Part shown: positions 1 through 8,338 of the stretch, piece after piece | Position numbering within the stretch: the first letter of the stretch is position 1 | Layout of the letters: every line of letters starts with the position of its first letter | Source of the DNA: Rhodocyclales bacterium | Lineage (GTDB): Bacteria; Pseudomonadota; Gammaproteobacteria; Burkholderiales; Rhodocyclaceae | Direction: 5' to 3' | DNA length: 64,000 bases | Assembly (NCBI GenBank): GCA_016235805.1 | Contig: JACRIY010000006.1 | Coordinates: forward strand, 1 to 64,000 | Notes under the pieces: model-generated | Database searches by the model: none | Told to the model about the DNA's origin: nothing | What the model saw: the letters and a program-made list of their open reading frames with translations, nothing else | Program-made: the position numbers and the translations under genes

Positions 1-17
1 GACAGGAGGAATCAACA

Positions 18-827
18 ATGATTACCGCTGGAATCGATATGGGCTCGCGCAGCATCAAGGTGATACTGCTCGAGGAACTGAAGGTTGATGGCGCGCCGCA
101 ACTGAAGTACGGCGTGAAGAAGGCCCACATCATGATGCCGGGCGACCTGGACCAGGACGTCGCGGCCGACAAGGCCTACGACGAGGCCCTGGCAGCCGCC
201 GGGCTGAAGCGCGAGGACGTCAAGGCGGTGTTCGCCACCGGCGCCGGACGCAAGCAGGTGAGCTTCGCCGCCGAGGGCATCACCGAAATGACGGCCGGTG
301 CCAAGGGTGCGAACTTCATGTATCCGCAGGGCCGTACCGTGGTCGATGTCGGCGCCGAGGAAGGCCGCGGCATGAAGACCGACGCCGAAGGCCGCGCGGT
401 TGACTTCGCCGGCAACGAGAAGTGCGCCGCCGGCGCCGGATCCTTCGCCGAAGCGATGAGCCGCGCCCTGCAGATGTCGCTCAAGGAGTTCGGCGACGCC
501 AGCCTGAAGTCCGACAAGACCATCCCGATGAACGCGCAATGCACGGTGTTCGCCGAGTCCGAAGTGGTTTCGCTGATCCATTCGGCGACGCCCAAGAACG
601 ACATCGCCAAGGCGGTGCTCGATGCCGTCGCCAGCCGCGTCTGCGCCATGGTGCGCCGCGTCGGTATCGAAGGCGAAGTGGTGCTGATCGGCGGCATGGT
701 GCACAACGCCGGTTTCGTCCAGTCGCTGAAGACCGCGATGGGCGTCGATCAGATTTCCCTGCCTGACATGCCCGAGTACATCAGCGCGCTGGGATGCGCG
801 ATGATTGCCGCCGAGCGTCAGCACTGA
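18..827 (+). CDS. bzdP: Benzoyl-CoA reductase, ATP-binding subunit (BzdP-like)
   Basis: One of the two ATPase subunits of the ATP-dependent (class I) benzoyl-CoA reductase, which drives electrons from ferredoxin into the ring of benzoyl-CoA. The 269-residue protein has the ASKHA nucleotide-binding fold of the BadF/BadG/HgdC family: N-terminal phosphate loop GIDMGSRSIKV, second loop VDVGAEEGRGMK near residue 110, and Cys136 (NEKCAAGAG) and Cys175 (NAQCTVFAESE), which in this family hold a [4Fe-4S] cluster shared between subunits. A good ribosome site (aggagg) lies 8 nt before the ATG. It is followed by a second ATPase gene, as in the bzdNOPQ order of Azoarcus; the catalytic subunits N and O would lie upstream of the window. 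The Bzd rather than Bcr name rests on the downstream gene order. Confidence 0.9.
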   Translation: MITAGIDMGSRSIKVILLEELKVDGAPQLKYGVKKAHIMMPGDLDQDVAADKAYDEALAAAGLKREDVKAVFATGAGRKQVSFAAEGITEMTAGAKGANFMYPQGRTVVDVGAEEGRGMKTDAEGRAVDFAGNEKCAAGAGSFAEAMSRALQMSLKEFGDASLKSDKTIPMNAQCTVFAESEVVSLIHSATPKNDIAKAVLDAVASRVCAMVRRVGIEGEVVLIGGMVHNAGFVQSLKTAMGVDQISLPDMPEYISALGCAMIAAERQH

Positions 828-852
828 ACCCATACGGACAAGGAGCGAAATA

Positions 853-1755
853 ATGAATGCAGAAGTGGCAGCCCCGACCGCCCCCGAGAAGAAGGAATTC
901 TGGCGCTGGCAGGAAAACACCTGGGTCGACGAGACCAAGGACTGGAAGACGGCAAAGATCATCACCTGCGGCATCGACGTCGGTTCCGTGTCGTCGCAGG
1001 CCGTGCTGGTGGTCGATGGCGAACTTTACGGATTCAACAGCATGCGCACCGGCAACAATTCGCCGGATTCGGCCACCAACGCGCTGCAGGGCGTGATGGA
1101 CAAGTGCGGCATGAAACTGGAAGACATCCATTATGTCGTCGGCACCGGCTACGGCCGCGTCAACGTGCCATTCGCCCACAAGGCGATCACGGAAATCGCC
1201 TGCCATGCCCGCGGCGCCAACTACATGGGCGGCAACGGCGTGCGCACCATCCTCGACATGGGCGGCCAGGACTGCAAGGCCATCCATTGCGACGAAAAGG
1301 GCAAGGTCACCAACTTCCTGATGAACGACAAGTGCGCGGCCGGTACCGGTCGCGGCATGGAAGTCATCTCCGACCTGATGCAGATCCCGATCGCCGAACT
1401 CGGTCCCCGTTCCTTCGACATCGACAGCGACGTCGACGCCGTGTCGTCGGTGTGCGTCGTTTTCGCCAAGTCCGAGGCGCTCGGCCTGCTCAAGGCCGGC
1501 TACACCAAGAACAAGGTGATCGCGGCCTACTGCCAGGCCATGGCCGAGCGCGTGGTTTCCCTGCTGGAACGCATCGGCGTCGAAGAAGGCTTCTTCATCA
1601 CCGGCGGCATCGCCAAGAACCCCGGCGTGGTCAAGCGCATCGAGAAGCTGCTGGGCATCAAGGCGCTGGAGACCAAGGTCGACAGCCAGATCGCCGGCGC
1701 ACTCGGTGCCGCGCTGTTCGGTTACACGCTGATGTCCAAAAAGGCGGCGGGCTGA
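853..1755 (+). CDS. bzdQ: Benzoyl-CoA reductase, ATP-binding subunit (BzdQ-like)
   Basis: Second ATPase subunit of benzoyl-CoA reductase, 300 residues, same BadF/BadG/HgdC family as the gene before it but with a longer N-terminal arm (about 35 residues) before the first phosphate loop (CGIDVGSVSSQAV). It keeps the canonical DMGGQDCK loop and the two cluster cysteines, Cys161 (NDKCAAGTG) and Cys201 (SVCVVFAKSEA). With BzdP it should form the ATP-hydrolysing heterodimer that bridges a [4Fe-4S] cluster. I chose the ATG at 853 because aaggag sits 8 nt upstream; an in-frame upstream start at 805 would run back into bzdP without a ribosome site. Part of one polycistron. Confidence 0.91.
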   Translation: MNAEVAAPTAPEKKEFWRWQENTWVDETKDWKTAKIITCGIDVGSVSSQAVLVVDGELYGFNSMRTGNNSPDSATNALQGVMDKCGMKLEDIHYVVGTGYGRVNVPFAHKAITEIACHARGANYMGGNGVRTILDMGGQDCKAIHCDEKGKVTNFLMNDKCAAGTGRGMEVISDLMQIPIAELGPRSFDIDSDVDAVSSVCVVFAKSEALGLLKAGYTKNKVIAAYCQAMAERVVSLLERIGVEEGFFITGGIAKNPGVVKRIEKLLGIKALETKVDSQIAGALGAALFGYTLMSKKAAG

Positions 1756-1818
1756 TAGCCTTTCGGGGTGGCCGGCAGGCGCCGGCCACCGACGCGACCT
1801 GACCAGAAGGGAAAACAC

Positions 1819-2103
1819 ATGATCGCCAATTACGGTTACAAGGATGGTTCGGGCGAGTATTACATCAGCATCGATACCGACAAGTGCATCGGTTGCGCTG
1901 CGGAGCGCGCCTGCCTGACGGCGTGCCCGAAGCACATGTTCGAGATCATCACCGATGACTACGACGACGAGGTGGCCTGGATCAAGAAGCCCAATTGCCG
2001 CACCCTGTCGTACGACTGCGCCGACTGCAAGCCGTCCGCCGGCTACAGCAGCCTGCCCTGCATCACGGCCTGCACGCCGGGCGCGATCAAGCACTCGTGG
2101 TAG
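1819..2103 (+). CDS. bzdM: Ferredoxin for benzoyl-CoA reductase (BzdM-like)
   Basis: A 94-residue ferredoxin with two [4Fe-4S] binding motifs: CIGCAAERACLTACP near the N terminus and a second C-x2-C...C-x3-C set (YDCADC, then LPCITACTPGAIK) with a roughly ten-residue insertion. Inserted second-cluster ferredoxins are characteristic of benzoate operons, where the protein is the immediate low-potential electron donor to the reductase. Start ATG at 1819 follows agaaggg; the longer in-frame opening at 1768 lacks a ribosome site. It lies directly after the ATPase genes. Confidence 0.9.
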   Translation: MIANYGYKDGSGEYYISIDTDKCIGCAAERACLTACPKHMFEIITDDYDDEVAWIKKPNCRTLSYDCADCKPSAGYSSLPCITACTPGAIKHSW

Positions 2104-2119
2104 GCGCAGGGTGATACCC

Positions 2120-2416
2120 ATGGCGGAAACACGGCGTGTCATCCCGATCGCGCAGGCAAAGGCGATCAGTCCCGAGGACGCACTGCTCAAGGATGGCTGG
2201 AAGCGCCAGACCACCATCGGCGAGCCGCGTCTGTCCGAGATCGTGCAGAACTACAAGGCGATGGGCTTCGAGGTCCATGTCGAGGAGTTCAAGGCCGAGG
2301 GGGAAGGCTGCAACACCTGCTTCGATGCGGGTCAGGAAATGGGTTTCAGTTATGGCACGGTCTACGTGCGCAAGCGCGGCACGGCGACCGACGAAGACGA
2401 ACTGTTTGCAGATTAG
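2120..2416 (+). CDS. bzdS: BzdS-like conserved protein of benzoate operon
   Basis: A 98-residue soluble protein of unknown biochemical function at the place of bzdS in Azoarcus bzd operons, just after the ferredoxin (16-bp gap). Visible features are a basic N-terminal stretch (METs: MAETRRVIPIAQAK), a helical middle and a short cysteine pair EGCNTCFDAG near residues 59-62, followed by a beta-rich end (GFSYGTVYVRKR). The single C-x2-C could bind metal only as part of an oligomer or partner complex. The name is given by position and length; no enzymatic family is recognised. Confidence 0.7.
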   Translation: MAETRRVIPIAQAKAISPEDALLKDGWKRQTTIGEPRLSEIVQNYKAMGFEVHVEEFKAEGEGCNTCFDAGQEMGFSYGTVYVRKRGTATDEDELFAD

Positions 2417-2457
2417 GCGCGCCGCTGGCGCTGCCGACCATATCAAGGAGGAAAGAA

Positions 2458-2910
2458 ATGCCTGATCAGAAGAGAGTAATGCGCGTGCTGCGCCAGAGCG
2501 ACCTGGATGCCATCGTCGCCATCGATGCCCTCGCCACCGGCGAGGCGCGCCAGGAGTACTACGAGCGCAAGATCGCGGGGATTCTCAACCGCGCCGCCAA
2601 CATCAACACCTCGATCGTCTGCGAGATCGACGGCAAGGTGGCCGGCTTCATCATGGGCTACGTGTTCTTCGGCGAGTTCGGCATTGCCGACAGCACGGCG
2701 ACCATCGACACGCTGGGTGTCCATCCGGATTACCGCAACTTCGGCGTCGCCGCCGAGATGCTCGACCAGTTCATGATGAACATGAAGGCGGCCGGCGTGA
2801 AGAAGGTCTACACGCTGGTCAACTGGAGCGACTTCGCGCTGGAGAAGTTCTTCTCGCGCAACAAGTTCGTGCCGTCCAAGCGCATCAACCTCGAGTACGA
2901 GCTTCCCTGA
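2458..2910 (+). CDS. GNAT-family N-acetyltransferase in bzd operon
   Basis: A 150-residue GNAT-fold protein. Motif A, the acetyl-CoA pyrophosphate-binding segment, is visible as GVHPDYRNFGVAAEML around residues 88-103, preceded by the beta4 strand TIDTLGV and followed by the beta5/alpha4 region (KKVYTLVNWSDFALEKFFSRNKF). The R-x-x-x-G/A signature is slightly relaxed (RNFGVAA). A strong ribosome site (aaggaggaaag) lies just upstream of the ATG. It is embedded in the benzoate operon between bzdS and a PHP protein, at the place of bzdT. The substrate is unknown; a protein-lysine or CoA-pool role is speculation. Confidence 0.82.
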   Translation: MPDQKRVMRVLRQSDLDAIVAIDALATGEARQEYYERKIAGILNRAANINTSIVCEIDGKVAGFIMGYVFFGEFGIADSTATIDTLGVHPDYRNFGVAAEMLDQFMMNMKAAGVKKVYTLVNWSDFALEKFFSRNKFVPSKRINLEYELP

Positions 2911-2934
2911 GCGGCAAGGGCGCGGCGACATCCC

Positions 2935-3564
2935 ATGTGGATCGATACCCACTGTCATACGAAGTACTCGTACGACAACTGGCTCGAACCGCTGGACCTG
3001 ATACGCCGCGCCAAGGCGCTGGGCCTCGATGGTGCCGTGATCACCGAGCACTATTCCTACGAGGCCTCGGCGCCGGTGGAGCAGGTGGCGCGCGACGAGG
3101 GCTTCCTGATCCTGCGCGGGGTAGAGATCGCGACGGACAGAGGGCACCTGTTGGCCTACGGGGTGGAAGACGACGGCTGGAACATCTGGGGGCGTGACAG
3201 CTATCTGCCGCTGGAAGAGGTCATCGAGCGCATCAACGACCTCGGCGGCATCTGCGCCCCGGCCCATCCCTTCCGCAACGTGGGGCTGGCCAGCCTGATG
3301 GAGGGCTTGTTGGATCTGAAGGACATCGCCGCCGTGGAGTCGCACAACGGCGTCAATGCCGAGAGCGACAACGACCTGGCGATCAGCACGGCCAGCCATC
3401 TCGGCCTGCCGACGCTGGGAGGCAGCGATTGCCACAAGACAATGGCCGTCGGGCGCTGCGCGACGGAGTTTTCGCAGCCGGTGCACGACATGGCGAGTTT
3501 CATCGCCGCGGTAAAGGCAGGTGCCTGCCGCGGCGCGTATTACCCGGGTTATCGGGCGCTGTAG
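2935..3564 (+). CDS. PHP-domain metal-dependent phosphoesterase-like protein
   Basis: A 209-residue PHP-superfamily protein. The metal-ligand pattern is visible in order: DTHCHTKYS at residues 4-12 (HxH motif), ITEHYSYE (about 36-43), LRGVEIATDRGHLLAYG (about 58-74, Glu and His), PAHPFRN (about 108) and GGSDCHK (about 162-168). The family hydrolyses phosphate esters or cyclic nucleotides with two or three metals; the substrate here cannot be told. It sits between the GNAT gene and bzdV, at the place of bzdU. A PHP enzyme has no obvious step in benzoyl-CoA catabolism, so it may be a repair or signalling accessory. Confidence 0.83.
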   Translation: MWIDTHCHTKYSYDNWLEPLDLIRRAKALGLDGAVITEHYSYEASAPVEQVARDEGFLILRGVEIATDRGHLLAYGVEDDGWNIWGRDSYLPLEEVIERINDLGGICAPAHPFRNVGLASLMEGLLDLKDIAAVESHNGVNAESDNDLAISTASHLGLPTLGGSDCHKTMAVGRCATEFSQPVHDMASFIAAVKAGACRGAYYPGYRAL

Positions 3565-3576
3565 CGGTACAAACAG

Positions 3577-3600
3577 AAAGTCGGCGCTGGTGACACGGCG
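3577..3600 (+). repeat. Dispersed AGTCGGCGCTG repeat, copy 1
   Basis: Intergenic copy between the PHP gene and bzdV. The 24-nt unit starts AAAGTCGGCGCTGG and continues TGACACGGCG. It is identical to copy 8 (52435-52458, opposite strand) over all 24 positions. See the finding on this repeat family. Confidence 0.8.
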
Positions 3601-3636
3601 ACCAAACCACGCGACAAAGCAGCAGGAGGAGCGGAC

Positions 3637-6183
3637 ATGAATGCGGTTCAGGAAATCAAGTGGTGGAAGGCCAGCCGTCCCAGGGATATGGGCGAATTCG
3701 GCGAGACCGTCTGCATCCACATCGACTGCAACAAGATCGAGGTTCCCGCCGGTGCCTCGGTGCTCAATGCCGCGATCAATGCCGGCGTGTACATCCCGGC
3801 CTTGTGCGCCCATCCCGACCTGCCGCCCGCCATGCAGCGCGGCGCCGGCGGTGCCGGTTGCAACCTGTGCATGATCGAACTCGAAGGCGAGCCCGGCATG
3901 CGCAAGGCCTGCTCGACCACCGTGGCCGAAGGCATGCGCGTCACCACCAAGTCCGAAAAGATCTTCAAGTCGCGCCAGGAAAGCCTGGCCAAGATCCTCG
4001 GTCCGCACCCGCACGTCTGCCTCACCTGTCCGCAGCGCGACGGCTGCAGCCGCACCACCTGTTCCTTCGGCAATCCGCCCGAGACACGCTGCTGCGACAT
4101 CTTCCCGACCTGCGAGCTGCGCAAGATCGCCGATTTCGTCGGCATTCCCGGCACCACGCCGGGTTACAAGCCGGCATCGCTGCCGGTGATCAAAGATGAA
4201 CCCTTCTTCGATCGCGACTACAACCTGTGCATCGACTGCCGGCGCTGCCTGACGGCCTGCAACGACATCCGCGGCGTCGGCTGCCTGGAGGTCAAGGAAG
4301 TCGACACGCCGCAGGGCAAGCGCACCTACGTCGGCACCATCGCCGAAACCCTGGTCGATTCCGGCTGCAAGTTCTGCCAGGCCTGCGTCACGGTCTGCCC
4401 GACCGGCGCGCTGACCGATCGAACGCTCGATCCCGCGAAGCGCGAGGAGTCGATGGTGCCTTGCAAGAGCGCCTGCCCGGCCGGCATCGACGTGCCGCGC
4501 TACGTGCAGCTTGCCGCCGAAGGCAAATACGGCGAAGCCATTGCCGTGGTGCGCGAGAAGCTGCCCTTCCCGGGCATCGTCGGCCGTGCCTGTTTTGCCA
4601 TGTGCGAGGCGGCCTGCCGTCGCGGCAAACTCGATGACCCACTGTCGATCCGCACACTGAAGCGCGTCTCCGATGACAACGACACCGGCATCTGGCGCCA
4701 GTTTTCCAAACAACTCCCGCCCAGCGGGCGCAAGGCGGCGGTGATCGGTGCCGGTCCGGCCGGCCTGACCGTGGCCTGGTACCTGGCCAAAAAGGGCCAT
4801 GCCGTCACCGTATTCGATGCCCAGCCGTCCTCCGGCGGCATGGCGCGCTATGGCATTCCCTCCTATCGCGTGCCTGGCGATGTCATCGACCGCGAAGTCG
4901 GCGAGGTCGAGAAACTCGGCGTCAAGTTTCAGTACGACACGCGCATCGACAACATGGACGATCTGTTCGCCCAGGGATTCGAGGCCGCGTTCATCGGCAT
5001 CGGCTGCCAGGGCGGCGACAAGCTCGGCATTCCGGGCGACGACCTTGACGGCGTGGTCGATAGTCCGACCTATCTGCGCGCGGCCACCATGGGCCTAGTG
5101 AACACCCCGGATGGCATCCAGGTCGGCAAGAAAGTGGCCGTGATCGGCGGCGGCAACGTCGCCACCGACAACGCGCGTTCCTCGGTGCGTTATGGCGCCT
5201 CGGTGGACATGGTGTATCGCCGTACCCGCGAGGAAATGCCGGCGCGCGACGAAGAGTTCGACGGCTGCGTGGAGGAGGGCGTGAATATCCGCTACCTGCT
5301 GGCGCCGAAGAAGATCGAAGCGGGGCATAACGGCCATCGCCTGAACATCACCTATTCGAAGATGCAGTTGGGCGAGGCCGATGCCTCCGGCCGCCGCCGC
5401 CCGGTGGATACCGGCGAGGAAGTCACCGAGGGGGTGGACCTGGTGGTCGCCGCGGTCGGCCAACACCCGAACCAGGTTGCAGGTTTCGGCGTCGAGACCG
5501 ACAAGAAGGGGCGCATCGTTGTGCGCGCCGACTCCATGCTGACCAGCCGGCCCAAGGTCTATGCGGGTGGCGACGCGGTACTCGGCCCATCGACGCTGAT
5601 CGAGTCCATCGCCCAGGGCCGCGTCGCGGCGGGCGCCATGGACAAGCTTTTGGGTGGCGACGGCAACATCGAGGAAAAGCTGTTGCCCGACGGCTGGGAA
5701 ACCGACCCCAAGATTGGCCGCGACGAAGGCTTCAACAAGGTCCGCAAGTTCCACCCGATCATGCTGGCGCCGGAAAAGCGCAGCAACTGGGACGAGGTGG
5801 AATTGGGCTTCGACGATGCCACGGCGCGTGCCGAGGCCGCGCGCTGCTTCAAGTGCAACCTGGCGCCGACCATCGTCGATGCGCCGCTGCCGCCCGAGTC
5901 CTGGCTGGGTCTGGATGCTGCCACCGTGGCTGGCGTGAGCACCGAGTCGGGCGTGTATCAGTTGCTCGACAAGGACAAGAAGGTACTCGCGATCAAGGGC
6001 GTCGAGAACCTGCGCGAGGGGCTGGAAGCCATGCTGGAGAAGGCCGAGATCGCGCCTTACTTCACGGTCGAGGAAGCTCCCTTCTTCAGCCAGCGCGAGA
6101 ACCAGCTGGTGCAGGCCTACATGCAGCAGCACGGCAGCATGCCGCCGGGCGTGGGCGCCGACGAAATGGACGACCTGTTCTGA
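3637..6183 (+). CDS. bzdV: BzdV: Fe-S flavoprotein, putative NAD(P)H:ferredoxin oxidoreductase
   Basis: An 848-residue multidomain electron-transfer protein. Domains in order: N-terminal [2Fe-2S] plant-type domain (ALCAHPD, then GCNLCMIELEG, about residues 20-100); NuoG-like cysteine region (HPHVCLTCPQRDGC, about 125-170); two [4Fe-4S] ferredoxin motifs (CIDCRRCLTAC and CKFCQACVTVCP, about 195-260); a GltD-like part beginning with its own cluster site (CKSACPAGID), FAD-binding GAGPAGLTVAWYL near 370 and NAD(P)-binding GGGNVATDNARS near 508. The architecture matches BzdV, proposed to reduce the operon's ferredoxin from NAD(P)H, or to act with 2-oxoglutarate:ferredoxin oxidoreductase. Ribosome site caggagga precedes the ATG. 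It is essential context for feeding benzoyl-CoA reductase. Confidence 0.88.
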   Translation: MNAVQEIKWWKASRPRDMGEFGETVCIHIDCNKIEVPAGASVLNAAINAGVYIPALCAHPDLPPAMQRGAGGAGCNLCMIELEGEPGMRKACSTTVAEGMRVTTKSEKIFKSRQESLAKILGPHPHVCLTCPQRDGCSRTTCSFGNPPETRCCDIFPTCELRKIADFVGIPGTTPGYKPASLPVIKDEPFFDRDYNLCIDCRRCLTACNDIRGVGCLEVKEVDTPQGKRTYVGTIAETLVDSGCKFCQACVTVCPTGALTDRTLDPAKREESMVPCKSACPAGIDVPRYVQLAAEGKYGEAIAVVREKLPFPGIVGRACFAMCEAACRRGKLDDPLSIRTLKRVSDDNDTGIWRQFSKQLPPSGRKAAVIGAGPAGLTVAWYLAKKGHAVTVFDAQPSSGGMARYGIPSYRVPGDVIDREVGEVEKLGVKFQYDTRIDNMDDLFAQGFEAAFIGIGCQGGDKLGIPGDDLDGVVDSPTYLRAATMGLVNTPDGIQVGKKVAVIGGGNVATDNARSSVRYGASVDMVYRRTREEMPARDEEFDGCVEEGVNIRYLLAPKKIEAGHNGHRLNITYSKMQLGEADASGRRRPVDTGEEVTEGVDLVVAAVGQHPNQVAGFGVETDKKGRIVVRADSMLTSRPKVYAGGDAVLGPSTLIESIAQGRVAAGAMDKLLGGDGNIEEKLLPDGWETDPKIGRDEGFNKVRKFHPIMLAPEKRSNWDEVELGFDDATARAEAARCFKCNLAPTIVDAPLPPESWLGLDAATVAGVSTESGVYQLLDKDKKVLAIKGVENLREGLEAMLEKAEIAPYFTVEEAPFFSQRENQLVQAYMQQHGSMPPGVGADEMDDLF

Positions 6184-6185
6184 TC

Positions 6186-6440
6186 ATGGGCCAGGTCATC
6201 GATTTCTACACCGCGCGGGAATTGCGCCCCCTGCCCGCACCCGAGGCGCGCTGTCGCTGCACGATCTGCGGCGCCGACCTCTGGCACATCAACCGGTCGG
6301 GCGAGGTCTGCTGCGCCGACTGCGAAACCGTTTGTCCCTACCGGCTGCAAAGCGCACCGACGGCTGCCGGCAGGCGCCAGGCCGAATGCGCACTGGGCGA
6401 GACGATCACCGAATTCAACGAGGACGACATCCATGCCTGA
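6186..6440 (+). CDS. Small zinc-ribbon protein between bzdV and dch
   Basis: An 84-residue protein starting 2 nt after bzdV and overlapping dch by 8 nt, so probably translationally coupled to both. It carries a rubredoxin/zinc-ribbon-like knuckle pair: C-x2-C-G (RCTICGADLWHI; cysteines near 25 and 28) and C-x2-C (CCADCETVC; near 43-46) separated by a loop containing Trp and Gly. The tail (ETITEFNEDDIHA) is encoded by the translational leader of dch. A sister protein with the same C-x2-C-G...W...G...C-x2-C layout lies at 36209-36400 in the second aromatic cluster. Function unknown; metal binding is inferred. Confidence 0.78.
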   Translation: MGQVIDFYTARELRPLPAPEARCRCTICGADLWHINRSGEVCCADCETVCPYRLQSAPTAAGRRQAECALGETITEFNEDDIHA

Positions 6441-7206
6441 TTTCAAGTTCATTTCCTACGAAGACCAGGGCGACGTGCTGCGCCTGGCCATCAACCGGCC
6501 GCCCTACAACGTGCTCGACATCGCCACCATGGAGGAGATGAACACGGCGCTGGACATGGCGATGGAGAACACCACGGCCAAGGTGTTGCTGATCGCCGGC
6601 AACGGCGACAAGACCTTCTCTTCCGGCGTCGACGTGGTCGACCATACGCCGGACAAGGTGGTGAAGATGATCGACGTGTTCCACGGAATACTGAAGCGCC
6701 TGATGATGGTGCCGATCCCTACCGTGGCGGCCGTCAATGGTCCGGCCCTGGGTGGCGGCTGCGAGCTGGCGATCGCCTGCGACATGGTGGTGGCCTCGGA
6801 GAACGCCAAGCTGGGCCAGCCCGAGATCAAGCTCGGCGTGTTTCCGCCGATCGCCGCGATCCTGCTGCCGCGCCAGATCCCGATGACCAAGGTGATGGAA
6901 CTGCTGCTGGGCGGCGGCATCATCGACGCGAAGGAAGCGCACCGCCTTGGCCTGGTCAACGCCGTGTTCCCGAAGGAGAGCTTCGCCGCCGACAGCGCGA
7001 AGTTCCTCGAACAGTTCACCACGCTGTCGCGCGTGGCGCTGATCCACACCAAGAAGGCCGTCAAGGAAGCCGCGACGCGGCCTTTCTACGAGGCGCTGTT
7101 CCATATCGAGCAGCATTACCTCAAGGACCTGATGGCCACCGAGGATGCCAAGGAAGGCCTCAACTCCTTCATCGAAAAACGCAAGCCCGTCTGGAAAAAC
7201 AAATAA
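6433..7206 (+). CDS. dch: Cyclohexa-1,5-dienecarbonyl-CoA hydratase (BzdW/Dch)
   Basis: Crotonase-family enzyme (257 residues) that adds water to cyclohexa-1,5-diene-1-carbonyl-CoA, the product of benzoyl-CoA reductase, giving 6-hydroxycyclohex-1-ene-1-carbonyl-CoA. The oxyanion-hole region is visible as FSSGVDVVDH near residue 62 and NGPALGGGCELAIACD near 101-116, followed by GQPEIKLGVFPP. Its position directly before the matching dehydrogenase and hydrolase fixes the assignment within the large crotonase family. The ATG at 6433 is preceded by a 17-nt leader (6408-6424) that recurs exactly before oah. Confidence 0.92.
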   Translation: MPDFKFISYEDQGDVLRLAINRPPYNVLDIATMEEMNTALDMAMENTTAKVLLIAGNGDKTFSSGVDVVDHTPDKVVKMIDVFHGILKRLMMVPIPTVAAVNGPALGGGCELAIACDMVVASENAKLGQPEIKLGVFPPIAAILLPRQIPMTKVMELLLGGGIIDAKEAHRLGLVNAVFPKESFAADSAKFLEQFTTLSRVALIHTKKAVKEAATRPFYEALFHIEQHYLKDLMATEDAKEGLNSFIEKRKPVWKNK

Positions 7207-7213
7207 GGGAGAC

Positions 7214-8284
7214 ATGATGATTCCAAGCACCATCAAGACCTGGCAGATGACCGTGCCGGGAACGCTGACCAAAACCGAAATCCCGGTGCCGCAACTACAA
7301 CCGGGCGAAGTCCTGGTCGAGGTCAAGGGCTGCGGCGTTTGCCACACCGACCTGTCCTACTTCTACATGGGCGTACGCACCGACCATCCGCCCCCGTTGT
7401 CGCTGGGCCACGAGATCTCGGGCGTGGTCGTCGCCGGCGAGGCCAGCTACATCGGCAAGGAAGTCATCATTCCCGCCGTGCTCCCCTGCAACAAGTGCGA
7501 GCTGTGCAAGACCGGCCGCGGCAATCGTTGCCTGGCGCAGAAGATGCCCGGCAACTCGATGGGCATCTACGGCGGTTTCTCCAGTCATATCCCGGTACCG
7601 GCGGCCGACCTGTGCGTCGTCGGCAATCGCGGCAACGTGCCGCTGGAACATCTCTCGGTGATCGCCGACGCGGTGACCACGCCCTACCAGGCGGGGCGGC
7701 GCGCACGTCTTGCGGCCGGCGATCGCGTGATCGTCATCGGCGCCGCCGGCGGCGTCGGCAGCTTCATGACCCAGGTGGCCAAGGGCATGGGCGCCGGCAC
7801 GGTGATCGGCATCGACATCAACGAGGAAAAGCTGGAGTTCATGAAGGGCTACGGCGCCGACTTCACCATCAATCCCAAGGGCAAGACGCCCAAGGAAGTG
7901 AAGGAACTGTTCAAGGCCTACTGCAAGGAAAAGGGCATCCCCTCGAACTACGGCTGGAAGATCTTCGAGGTGACCGGCACCAAGCCCGGCCAGGAACTGG
8001 CCCTGTCGCTGCTGTCATTCACCGGCATGCTGATGGTGGTGGGTTATGGCACCGACGAGACCAGTTACATGCTGTCGAAGCTGATGGCCTTCGATGCCGA
8101 GCTGATCGGCACCTGGGGCTGCCCGCCCGAGTTCTACCCGCAAGTGCTCGAGATGTGCCTCGACGGGCGCATCAATCTCGCCAATTTCGTCGAGATGCGG
8201 CCGATGAGCCAGATCGAGCAGGTGTTCGACGAGGCCCACCACGGCAAGCTCAAGCGGCGCGTGATCCTGACCCCCGATTTCTGA
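7214..8284 (+). CDS. had: 6-hydroxycyclohex-1-ene-1-carbonyl-CoA dehydrogenase (BzdX/Had)
   Basis: Zinc-containing medium-chain alcohol dehydrogenase (about 356 residues) that oxidises the hydroxyenoyl-CoA to 6-oxocyclohex-1-ene-1-carbonyl-CoA with NAD+. Visible: catalytic zinc site CGVCHTDLSYF and GHEISGVVV; structural-zinc cysteines CNKCELCKTGRGNRC; nucleotide-binding GAAGGVGSFMTQ near residue 178 with the IDIN acidic end. ATG codons at 7214 and 7217 both follow taaggga; I took 7214. Seven nucleotides separate it from dch. Confidence 0.92.
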   Translation: MMIPSTIKTWQMTVPGTLTKTEIPVPQLQPGEVLVEVKGCGVCHTDLSYFYMGVRTDHPPPLSLGHEISGVVVAGEASYIGKEVIIPAVLPCNKCELCKTGRGNRCLAQKMPGNSMGIYGGFSSHIPVPAADLCVVGNRGNVPLEHLSVIADAVTTPYQAGRRARLAAGDRVIVIGAAGGVGSFMTQVAKGMGAGTVIGIDINEEKLEFMKGYGADFTINPKGKTPKEVKELFKAYCKEKGIPSNYGWKIFEVTGTKPGQELALSLLSFTGMLMVVGYGTDETSYMLSKLMAFDAELIGTWGCPPEFYPQVLEMCLDGRINLANFVEMRPMSQIEQVFDEAHHGKLKRRVILTPDF

Positions 8285-8338
8285 AGCAGAATTTCCACAT
8301 TCAAGCAGCACCTACCGAATTCAACGAGGAGAAACGAC

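Noticed and set aside
18-1755. Thauera-type bcrA/bcrD assignment
   Set aside because: The downstream order (ferredoxin, BzdS, GNAT, PHP, BzdV, then dch-had-oah) fits the Azoarcus bzd layout; in the Thauera type the dch-had-oah genes stand differently. The catalytic subunits that would decide are outside the window.
2443-4800. A 785-codon antisense frame opposite the bzdS-bzdV region
   Set aside because: Same shadow effect in GC-rich DNA; no ribosome site, no recognisable domain, and it spans several real genes.
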